Source: Terriglobia bacterium
GTDB lineage: Bacteria > Acidobacteriota > Terriglobia > Bryobacterales > Bryobacteraceae
DNA length: 64,000 bases
Assembly: GCA_025350105.1 (NCBI GenBank)
Contig: JANXYJ010000124.1
Span: forward strand, 1-64,000
Direction: 5' to 3'
Shown here: piece after piece, positions 51,894-59,054 of the stretch
Numbering within the stretch: position 1 is the first letter of the stretch
Layout: the number at the start of each line of letters is the position of its first letter
Notes under the pieces: model-generated
What the model was told of the DNA's origin: nothing
Database searches by the model: none
What the model saw: only the letters and a program-made list of their open reading frames with translations
Made by a program: the position numbers and the translations under genes

Positions 51894-54023
51894 TTGGCGA
51901 CACTAACCTCCCCATCCATGCAAAATCAGTGCGTCATACTGGCCGGCGGCTTGGGCACGCGCATGCGGCCCGTCACGCAGACCATGCCCAAATCGATGCT
52001 TCCCGCCGCAGGCAAACCGTTTGTGCATTATCAGCTGGAATGGCTGGCGGCGCAGGGCGTCTCAAGCGTTGTGTTTTGCATAGGCTATCGCGGCAATGCC
52101 ATTCGCGAATTCGTGGGCGATGGCCACGCCTGGGGGCTGAGTGTTGCCTACTCCGACGAAGGCAACCAGTTGCTGGGAACCGCGGGCGCCTTGCGTTTGG
52201 CGCTGGAAAACGGCCTGTTGGCGGAGACATTCGCCGTACTGTACGGCGATTCGTTCCTGAATATTTCGCTGCCCGCTTTGCGCGCGCGTTTTGAGGAAAG
52301 CGCCATGCCTGCCTTGATGGCGGTATTGCGCAACGACAATCAGTGGGACCACAGTAACGTAATTTACGAAGGCGATAGCGGCCGCGTGGTGCTCTACGAC
52401 AAGACCGGCCGCGACCCACGTTCGGGTTGGATGCACTACATCGACTATGGCGTTTCGATGTTTACGCGGGCGGTGATTGCCCGGCATGTTCCGGCGGGTG
52501 AAGCCAGCGATCTGGCTCCGCTGTTGCATCGCCTGAGCCTCGAAGGACGGCTGGCTGGCTTCGAGGCAACCGAGCGTTTCTATGAAGTCGGTTCGCCACA
52601 GGGAATGCATGATTTTGAGCAGTATTTGCAATCACAACCGCAGGCCCCGGCAGTCCACACGGCCCGCCGCGAACACGTCACCGGCATTCTGGGCGGCGGC
52701 CTTGCGGGCCTCACCGTGGCGGCGCATCTCAACACGGAATCGGAAGTCCTCGAAAGCAGCGACCGCCCGGGCGGCCATTGCCAAAGCGTGGTTGAAGAAG
52801 GCTTCACCTACGACGCCGGTGGTCCGCACATCATGTTTTCGCGCAATCAGCAGACCCTGGACTTCATGGTCTCGCTGCTGGGAGGCAATGTTTATAAGGG
52901 CCGGCGCAACAATAAGGTCTACTACAAAGACCGGTATGTAAAGTACCCCTTCGAAAACGGGCTGTTTGATTTGGACCCGCAGGATCGCTTTGAGTGCCTG
53001 TATCACTATATTAAGAACGATCATCCTACGCCCAAAAATTTCAAAGAATGGATGTATCACACCTTCGGCACCGGCCTGACTGAAAAGTATCTGCTGCCCT
53101 ATAACGAAAAGATCTGGAATGTGGCCGCGGACCAGATGAGCCTGGATTGGGTAGAAGGCCGCGTGCCCCGTCCGCCGGTGGAAGACGTGATCAAAGCAGC
53201 GGTAGGCGTGAATACCGAAGGCTACACGCATCAATTGCATTTTTTCTATCCCGAACGCGGAGGCATCGAAGCGTTGCCCCAGGGCATGGCCGCGCGGGTG
53301 AAAAATATTCAGACCGGGTTTGAAATTTCGCGCGTGCAAAAGACGAATGACGGTTGGCTGGTGGGCAATGGGAACAACGGAAATGACGAGCGGCATTATG
53401 AACAGATTGTTTCCACCATTCCTTTGCACGAAATGGCCAACATCGTCGAAGGCGTGCCGCAGGAAATCAAACAGTGCGTGAAAGCGCTGCGTTACAACTC
53501 CCTTTTCACGGTGACCATTGGCCTGGCCAGCGAAAAGCTGCCGGATTACAGCGCCATTTACGTTCCCGATCCCAAAGTTCCGTTCCATCGTTTGTCTTTT
53601 CCGGGCTTATTCAGTCCGCACAACGTTCCCCAAGGGCAATCTCTCGTGCAGGCGGAAATTACCGCCAATGAAGGCGACGGATTCTGGGAACTGGACGCCG
53701 CCGAGGTGCTGCGCCGCGTCATTTCGGGCCTGGAAGATATGGGTCTGGTGAAGCGCAGCGACATCTGTTACTCCAAAGTGATCCGCACCAAATATGGCTA
53801 TGTGGTGCAGGACTTCGCGTATCGCCAGTCGCTCGAAAAAGCCAAGAACTATTTCGCCGGGCTTGGCATATCGCTGTGCGGCCGTGGCGCGGAGTTTGAG
53901 TACATCAACATGGACCAATGCATTGAGCGCGGTATCAAAGTGGCGAATACTCTGAACCAAGTGAATGCGAATCCGGCGAACCCAAATCTGCCCGGGCCTG
54001 AGCTGGCGTTGGCTGGACACTAA
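51894..54023 (+). CDS. Fusion of sugar-1-phosphate nucleotidyltransferase and FAD-dependent oxidoreductase
   Basis: A 709-residue two-domain protein. Residues about 10-250 are a nucleotidyltransferase (VILAGGLGTRMRPVTQTMPKSMLPAAGKP, YGDSFLN), resembling HddC and other NDP-heptose or hexose synthases. After a short linker, residues from about 263 start an FAD-binding Rossmann fold (GILGGGLAGLTVAAHL, ESSDRPGGHC) of the amine-oxidase/UDP-galactopyranose-mutase-like group, ending with CGRGAEFEYINMDQ. TTG 51894 has GAGGGA upstream; an ATG at 51918 is an alternative. Linking nucleotidyl transfer to an oxidoreductase in one chain suggests the activated sugar is channelled to an oxidation or ring rearrangement. 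Confidence 0.82.
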   Translation: MATLTSPSMQNQCVILAGGLGTRMRPVTQTMPKSMLPAAGKPFVHYQLEWLAAQGVSSVVFCIGYRGNAIREFVGDGHAWGLSVAYSDEGNQLLGTAGALRLALENGLLAETFAVLYGDSFLNISLPALRARFEESAMPALMAVLRNDNQWDHSNVIYEGDSGRVVLYDKTGRDPRSGWMHYIDYGVSMFTRAVIARHVPAGEASDLAPLLHRLSLEGRLAGFEATERFYEVGSPQGMHDFEQYLQSQPQAPAVHTARREHVTGILGGGLAGLTVAAHLNTESEVLESSDRPGGHCQSVVEEGFTYDAGGPHIMFSRNQQTLDFMVSLLGGNVYKGRRNNKVYYKDRYVKYPFENGLFDLDPQDRFECLYHYIKNDHPTPKNFKEWMYHTFGTGLTEKYLLPYNEKIWNVAADQMSLDWVEGRVPRPPVEDVIKAAVGVNTEGYTHQLHFFYPERGGIEALPQGMAARVKNIQTGFEISRVQKTNDGWLVGNGNNGNDERHYEQIVSTIPLHEMANIVEGVPQEIKQCVKALRYNSLFTVTIGLASEKLPDYSAIYVPDPKVPFHRLSFPGLFSPHNVPQGQSLVQAEITANEGDGFWELDAAEVLRRVISGLEDMGLVKRSDICYSKVIRTKYGYVVQDFAYRQSLEKAKNYFAGLGISLCGRGAEFEYINMDQCIERGIKVANTLNQVNANPANPNLPGPELALAGH

Positions 54024-54026
54024 ACC

Positions 54027-54740
54027 ATGCCAGCCCTTACGGTTGCCATGATCACGCTGAACGAAGCCCAGGCCGTGGCGAAAGTCATCGACGAAATTCG
54101 CACGGCGCTGAAGGAAAACGCGATGGACGCCGAGATTCTCATCATCGATAGCAGCACGGATCAAACAGCCCAGATTGCCGAAGCCAAAGGCGCCAGAGTG
54201 GTCCGCCAGTTTCCGCCGCAAGGCTACGGCAACGCTATGGCGCGGGCATTGCTGGAAGCGCGCGGGGATGTGGTGGTCACGCTCGATTGCGACGATACCT
54301 ATCCAACCGAGAAAATTCTGGAATTGGCCTCTATGGTTCAAAGCGGCAACTACGACATTGTGAACGCGTCGCGGCTGGAACGCCGCCCCGCCGCGATGCC
54401 GTATCCCAACTATTTGGCCAACTGGTTATTCGCTTTCACTTCCTATTTGGTGTTGGGCGTGAAAACGACCGACGTCCATTCCGGCATGCGCGCCTATCGC
54501 CGCAGCTTGTTGCATGCGGTCAGCTTCGATCCGCGTGGCCCCGCGCTTCCGGTGGACTTGCTGCTCAAGCCCGCCTTGTTGGGCTATCGCCTGGCAGAAG
54601 TGTTTATCCCGTACCGTGATCGCATCGGTAACACCACGCTGCACCGTTGGAGCTCCACCTGGTGGACCTTCAAACGCATTTTTCGCCTGCTGCCCCTGCG
54701 TTTTGCCGGCCCTAGCCACCGCCCCGTAACCGTCCCGTAG
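54027..54740 (+). CDS. Family 2 glycosyltransferase (DPM1-like)
   Basis: A 237-residue GT-A enzyme: TVAMITLNEAQAVAKVIDEI, LIIDSSTDQTAQIAE and TLDCDDTYPTEKI, where the DCDD replaces the usual DxD, and the VHSGMRAYRR block. It resembles polyprenyl-phosphate hexosyltransferases without membrane segments at the C-terminus. It starts four bases after the fusion gene. In this cluster it would transfer the activated sugar to a lipid carrier or growing glycan. Confidence 0.85.
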   Translation: MPALTVAMITLNEAQAVAKVIDEIRTALKENAMDAEILIIDSSTDQTAQIAEAKGARVVRQFPPQGYGNAMARALLEARGDVVVTLDCDDTYPTEKILELASMVQSGNYDIVNASRLERRPAAMPYPNYLANWLFAFTSYLVLGVKTTDVHSGMRAYRRSLLHAVSFDPRGPALPVDLLLKPALLGYRLAEVFIPYRDRIGNTTLHRWSSTWWTFKRIFRLLPLRFAGPSHRPVTVP

Positions 54741-54875
54741 CCTCAGGCGATAGGGGCCAATCGCCGGCGGCGATACGGGTTAGGGTTTCGTCCGCAAAAG
54801 CGCTGCTTCCGCTCTATTGTTTCCTGCGCCCGGTGCCGATTTCTGCTCTTGAGAAGCGAAATCTAGAACCAGTAG

Positions 54876-55661
54876 ATGCAAGCGGCGGCGGAAACCATGG
54901 GCTCTTTTACCAGCACCTTTCTTGATGAAACCAGGCAGATCCTCGAGCAAATCGATCACCATTCCATCGAACGGATGGCGCGCGGCCTGGGCCAGGTGCG
55001 CGATGCCGGCGGGCGCTTGTTCATCCTCGGTGTCGGCGGCTCCGCCGGTCATGCTGGCCATGCGGTGAACGACTTCCGCAAGATCTGCAACTTCGAAGCG
55101 TACGCACCCACGGACAACGTCAGCGAACTCACCGCTCGCATCAACGATGAAGGATGGGACACCTGCTACGCCAACTGGCTGTCGGCCTCGCGCATGTCGG
55201 CGAAGGACGCTGTGCTGGTTTTCTCCGTCGGTGGCGGCAATCGGGAAAAACAGGTTTCGGTAAATCTGGTGCGGGCGCTGGAAACCGCGCAACGGATCGG
55301 CGCGCGCATCTTCGGCATCGTCGGCCGTGATGGGGGTTTCACCCATCAGGTGGCCGACGCTTGCGCGGTGATTCCGGTGGTTAGTGCCGATCGCATCACG
55401 CCCCACACCGAAGGCATTTGCGCGGTGACCTGGCATCTGCTGGTCAGCCATCCCGCGCTGCAGTCTGCGCCCACCAAATGGGAATCGGTGAGCTTGCAAG
55501 GACTAGCCGAAGTGACACTGGCTGGCGCGGGAGAAGCGGATGCGCAATCAAACCATGTCGAGGCCAAATCCAGCCATGTCGAGGCCAAATCCAGCCGGGT
55601 GGAGGCCAAATCCAGCCGGGTGGAGGCGAAATCAAGCCGGGTGGAGGCGAAATCAAAATGA
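54876..55661 (+). CDS. gmhA: SIS-domain sugar isomerase, phosphoheptose isomerase-like
   Basis: A 261-residue protein with a SIS domain: helical start FLDETRQILEQIDHHSIERM, FILGVGGSAGHAGHAVNDF and VLVFSVGGGNREKQVS, the phosphosugar-binding Ser/Thr-rich loops. In the cluster context it fits GmhA, converting sedoheptulose 7-phosphate to D-glycero-D-manno-heptose 7-phosphate. The C-terminus carries five 7-residue repeats (consensus SSRVEAK) encoded by a 21-bp tandem array. ATG 54876 is the first start; ATG 54897 (MGSFTSTF) is a plausible alternative. Confidence 0.75.
   Translation: MQAAAETMGSFTSTFLDETRQILEQIDHHSIERMARGLGQVRDAGGRLFILGVGGSAGHAGHAVNDFRKICNFEAYAPTDNVSELTARINDEGWDTCYANWLSASRMSAKDAVLVFSVGGGNREKQVSVNLVRALETAQRIGARIFGIVGRDGGFTHQVADACAVIPVVSADRITPHTEGICAVTWHLLVSHPALQSAPTKWESVSLQGLAEVTLAGAGEADAQSNHVEAKSSHVEAKSSRVEAKSSRVEAKSSRVEAKSK
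55548..55652. repeat. Five-unit 21-bp tandem repeat at the end of the SIS gene
   Basis: Five consecutive 21-bp units (55548-55568, 55569-55589, 55590-55610, 55611-55631, 55632-55652), differing at a few positions, encode the heptapeptides SNHVEAK, SSHVEAK and three SSRVEAK. The array ends six bases before the overlapping start codon of the epimerase gene. Confidence 0.94.
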
Positions 55662-56716
55662 TGACCAACTCGCTCGGCAGCCTCAGCAGTGTGATGGAGC
55701 GGCCTTTGCCCGATCAACTGGACACCAAGGGGCGCACCTTTACCCGTTGGTTCATTGCCGGTGGCGCCGGGTTCATCGGCAGTCACTTCACCGACCGGCT
55801 TTTGTCGGATCCCAAGGTCACGCGCGTGACGCTGTATGACAATTTTTCCTCCGGCCGTGAGTGGCATTACGAAAACCACCTGCATGACGAACGTCTGCGT
55901 GTAGTGCGAGCGGACCTCAACGACGAACGCGCACTGAGAACCGCGATGAAGGATCACGACGCTGTGATTCATCTGGCCTCGAACCCGGATATCGCCCGTG
56001 CGGCAACTGACCCGGACATCGATTTCCGCGAAGGCACGGTCCTCACGCGGCAGGTGCTGGAAGCCATGCGCGTGAACGGTGTGGAACGAATTCTGTACGC
56101 CTCCGGCAGCGGCGTTTATGGCGATCTGGGTGAGCATGAAGCGCAGGAAGATTACGGCCCGCTGTTGCCCATTTCCACTTACGGCGCCAGCAAACTGGCC
56201 GGCGAAGCCCTGATCAATTCCTATTGCTATATGTTCGGTCTTACTGGCTGCGCCTTCCGCTTCGGAAACGTGGTGGGCCCGCGACAGACACACGGAGTTG
56301 GTTTTGACTTCGTCCGCCAGCTCATCGTCAACTCGCATGAACTGCGCATTTTGGGGGACGGGACGCAAAGCAAGTCCTACATTCACGTGGAGGATGTGGT
56401 GCAAGCAGTGATGCTGGCGCACGAAGTCAGCCATTCCGCGGCAAAAGCATTCCAGGTGTTTAATGTTGCCACCGGCGACTACATCACGGTGAACGAAATC
56501 GGCCGGATCGCCGCGGAAACGCTGGGCTTGAATCCCGATCAGGTTCGCTTTGTGCACAGCGGAGGCAATCGTGGTTGGAAGGGCGATGTTCCGGTGGTGC
56601 GTTTGGATACCGCGCGCATCCGCGCTACTGGTTGGACCTGCCAGCGCCCCACCGCCGAGGCTCTTCGCGATTCCATGTTGGCGCTGTTGGCCGACGCGCA
56701 GTTGGCGCGGCTCTAG
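55658..56716 (+). CDS. NAD-dependent sugar epimerase/dehydratase (extended SDR)
   Basis: A 352-residue extended short-chain dehydrogenase. FIAGGAGFIGSHFTDRLL binds NAD, DHDAVIHLASNPD is the conserved strand, and SGSGVYGD with STYGASKLAGE (Tyr-x3-Lys) forms the active site. Such enzymes epimerise or dehydrate NDP-sugars. The ATGA start overlaps the SIS stop, and a longer frame running back through the repeats is open by chance of the 21-bp period. It may act on the NDP-heptose made by the cluster. Confidence 0.85.
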   Translation: MMTNSLGSLSSVMERPLPDQLDTKGRTFTRWFIAGGAGFIGSHFTDRLLSDPKVTRVTLYDNFSSGREWHYENHLHDERLRVVRADLNDERALRTAMKDHDAVIHLASNPDIARAATDPDIDFREGTVLTRQVLEAMRVNGVERILYASGSGVYGDLGEHEAQEDYGPLLPISTYGASKLAGEALINSYCYMFGLTGCAFRFGNVVGPRQTHGVGFDFVRQLIVNSHELRILGDGTQSKSYIHVEDVVQAVMLAHEVSHSAAKAFQVFNVATGDYITVNEIGRIAAETLGLNPDQVRFVHSGGNRGWKGDVPVVRLDTARIRATGWTCQRPTAEALRDSMLALLADAQLARL

Positions 56717-56722
56717 AAGAAC

Positions 56723-57319
56723 ATGTCGAGAACCAGACGCGCCATTTTTCTCGATCGCGACGGTGTGTTGAATCGCGCCGTTGTGCGCGAAGGCCGTCCT
56801 TATCCTCCGCAGAGTCTGGCGGAATTGGAATTGATGCCCGGCGCGCGGCTGGTTTGTGAGGCGTGGAAGCGCGCGGGTTTTGTGTTAATCATCGTCACCA
56901 ATCAACCGGATGTAGCGCGCGGCGCACAATCGATTGAGGTGGTGAACGATATGAACCTCTGGCTGAAAAGCGAACTTGGCTTGGACGATTGCCGGGTTTG
57001 CCCGCACGACGATTCCGCCTGCTGCCCCTGTCGCAAGCCGGAGCCGGGTTTGATCACCAGTGCTGCCCAGCAATGGCAGATTAATCTGCAAGAAAGTTTT
57101 ATGCTCGGCGACCGTTGGCGCGACGTAGAAGCCGGGCGCCGCGCTGGGTGCCGGACGGTTTTCCTGGATTACGGCTACCACGAAAAGCGGCCCGCCGATG
57201 CTGACTACATCACGGCGAACTTATCGGAAGCGGCCGAATGGATTTTAGCGGCACCAATGCTGACTGAAGCAGGCAAGGACAACCAGACTTATGAATACGC
57301 CCTACGGAATGAAAATTAA
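56723..57319 (+). CDS. gmhB: D-glycero-D-manno-heptose 1,7-bisphosphate 7-phosphatase-like HAD protein
   Basis: A 198-residue HAD phosphatase: FLDRDGVLNRAV carries the catalytic Asp pair, IIVTNQPDVARG the second motif, and MLGDRWRDVEAGRRAG the final acidic motif. The CPHDDSACCPCRKPEPG block is the zinc loop that identifies GmhB. It removes the 7-phosphate of heptose 1,7-bisphosphate. It starts six bases after the epimerase and its end overlaps the transaldolase start. Confidence 0.9.
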   Translation: MSRTRRAIFLDRDGVLNRAVVREGRPYPPQSLAELELMPGARLVCEAWKRAGFVLIIVTNQPDVARGAQSIEVVNDMNLWLKSELGLDDCRVCPHDDSACCPCRKPEPGLITSAAQQWQINLQESFMLGDRWRDVEAGRRAGCRTVFLDYGYHEKRPADADYITANLSEAAEWILAAPMLTEAGKDNQTYEYALRNEN

Positions 57320-58139
57320 GATTTTTGCCGATGGCGCCGACCTGGCGTCCATCCAAAAGCTGGCGGAGAATGCGTGGATTCAGGGCTTCACCACCAATCC
57401 CACGCTGATGCGCCAGGCCGGCGTCAGCAACTACGAAGCGTTCGCGCGCGAAGCCATCGCCCTGGTGGGCGGACGGCCCATTTCCTTTGAGGTCTTCTCC
57501 GACGATTTCAAGGAAATGGAACAGCAAGCCCTGCACATTGCAAGTTGGGGCGAAAATGTTTTCGTCAAAATCCCGGTCACCAACACCAAGGGCGAAAGTG
57601 CGGACCAGTTGATCAAGTCGTTGGCGTCGCAACGGGTGAAGATGAACGTCACCGCGCTGATGACACTGGGCCAGGTGAAAGCCACGGCCGCCGCCCTGGC
57701 CGGCGCGCCCATGTCTTACGTTTCCGTTTTCGCCGGCCGCATCGCGGACACGGGACGCAACCCGGTTCCGCTGATGACGGAAGCCATGAAAATCCTGCGC
57801 CCCTATCCGCACCTGCAATTGATCTGGGCCAGCCCGCGCGAATTGCTGAACCTGATTCAGGCCGATAACACCGGCTGCCACGTCATCACCGTCACCCAGG
57901 ATTTGCTCAAGAAACTGCCGTTCCTGGGCAAGGATCTGGACGAATTTTCGCTCGACACTGTGCGCATGTTCTATAACGACGCCCTCACCGCCGGCTTTAC
58001 GCTCGAAATGAAAGCCACCGAGAGCATTCACAATCTGGCCAGCACTTTGGCGCTTGAAGCCCCGCCCGTCACCACCAATAGTAATCATGTTGCCACCGGT
58101 GATGAAGTTGCCGATCTGGTCCCCGTCAACGAGGCCTAA
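57291..58139 (+). CDS. Transaldolase family protein (TalC/FSA-like)
   Basis: A 282-residue protein of the small transaldolase group: KIFADGADLASIQKLAEN, GFTTNPTLMRQAGV, VFVKIPVTNTKGE with the Schiff-base lysine, NVTALMTLGQVKA and SVFAGRIADTG. It is longer than classical FSA/TalC proteins (about 220 residues). Transaldolases interconvert sedoheptulose 7-phosphate, the entry metabolite of heptose synthesis. Placement within the heptose cluster suggests it supplies that substrate. The start overlaps gmhB by 29 bases; an internal ATG at 57309 (MKIKIFADG) is equally possible. Confidence 0.82.
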   Translation: MNTPYGMKIKIFADGADLASIQKLAENAWIQGFTTNPTLMRQAGVSNYEAFAREAIALVGGRPISFEVFSDDFKEMEQQALHIASWGENVFVKIPVTNTKGESADQLIKSLASQRVKMNVTALMTLGQVKATAAALAGAPMSYVSVFAGRIADTGRNPVPLMTEAMKILRPYPHLQLIWASPRELLNLIQADNTGCHVITVTQDLLKKLPFLGKDLDEFSLDTVRMFYNDALTAGFTLEMKATESIHNLASTLALEAPPVTTNSNHVATGDEVADLVPVNEA

Positions 58140-58152
58140 AGACCCAGCACCG

Positions 58153-59004
58153 ATGCAAACGCAGCCGACATCCGAGCCAGCACCAGCGCCCACGTCTAAG
58201 CCAGATGGCTCGCCTTTGAACGCGCTCAGTCTTGCAATGGCCCAGGCAAGCCAGGCTGCGGCGCCGGCGGAGCAACGTCCCTATTTTGAAATCGCGAATC
58301 TGGAATTGCCCATCATTTTAGATGGGTTGCCCAAGAACCTGCGCGTGCTGGATGTGGGTTGCGGTTCCGGCGTGCATGGAGCGGAACTCGCACGGATTCA
58401 CGCGCACCGCGTTACCGGCGTGGATCTCTCAGTCCCATCCATCCACCGCGCCAGCGCGCGCCTGTCGGCTGCGCACGTGGCCGACGTCACCCGGCCGCAA
58501 GATTATCCTTTTCCAGGCGGCTTCGACGTAATCGTTTTCTCCGATCTGCTAGAGCACATGACGGATCCCGATGCCGTACTGGCCGCTCATCTGAAGCTGC
58601 TGAAACCCGGCGGATCGGTTTTGATCTCCCTGCCCAACGTCGCCATCTGGAACGTTCGGCTGTCGCTCTTGTTTGGCAACTTTCGATACAGCGAAACAGG
58701 CACGCTGGACCGCACTCACCTGCGCTTCTTTACGCGCGGCACTTTTCACGAACTGCTGGCAAACGCCGGGCTGCGCGAGCAACGCACACGCATCACGCCC
58801 GGCCTGATTCGGCCGCTGGTGCCTATCATCAAACGATTCTATGGCAAGCCCAACGCCACCGGTGACTCGTCCAGCATCATGGAATCGGCGCCGTATCGTT
58901 TCTACTGCCAGTGGCTGTATCCAGTGGAGCGCTTTCTGTGTTCCTTGTGGCCAGGGCTGTTGGCGTTTCAGTTCGTGAGCCTTTGCAGGAAGCAAGACGC
59001 CTAA
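58153..59004 (+). CDS. Class I SAM-dependent methyltransferase of the heptose cluster
   Basis: A 283-residue methyltransferase: a proline-rich N-terminus, LRVLDVGCGSGVHGAELARI (motif I), VTGVDLSVPS, FDVIVFSDLLEHMTDPDAV and LKPGGSVLISLPN. The C-terminal part (RTHLRFFTRGTFHELLANAGL) is typical of sugar or lipid-linked methyltransferases of the Methyltransf_23 group. It begins 13 bases after the transaldolase stop and would modify the heptose or the growing glycan. Confidence 0.83.
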   Translation: MQTQPTSEPAPAPTSKPDGSPLNALSLAMAQASQAAAPAEQRPYFEIANLELPIILDGLPKNLRVLDVGCGSGVHGAELARIHAHRVTGVDLSVPSIHRASARLSAAHVADVTRPQDYPFPGGFDVIVFSDLLEHMTDPDAVLAAHLKLLKPGGSVLISLPNVAIWNVRLSLLFGNFRYSETGTLDRTHLRFFTRGTFHELLANAGLREQRTRITPGLIRPLVPIIKRFYGKPNATGDSSSIMESAPYRFYCQWLYPVERFLCSLWPGLLAFQFVSLCRKQDA

Positions 59005-59054
59005 GAAGCCACATTCGAAAAACAAGCTGGGCAGTAGGGTGTAAGATTGCTTCG

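Noticed and set aside
55418-55657. Upstream extension of the epimerase frame through the 21-bp array
   Set aside because: The frame is open only because the array has a period divisible by three; the epimerase domain begins shortly after ATG 55658, which overlaps the SIS stop as a normal ATGA start.
55346-56557. A 403-residue minus-strand frame opposite the epimerase, containing a repeated FASTRLD-like peptide
   Set aside because: The repeated peptide is the reverse reading of the 21-bp array in the SIS gene. No family resemblance, and the opposite strand has a well-supported epimerase.
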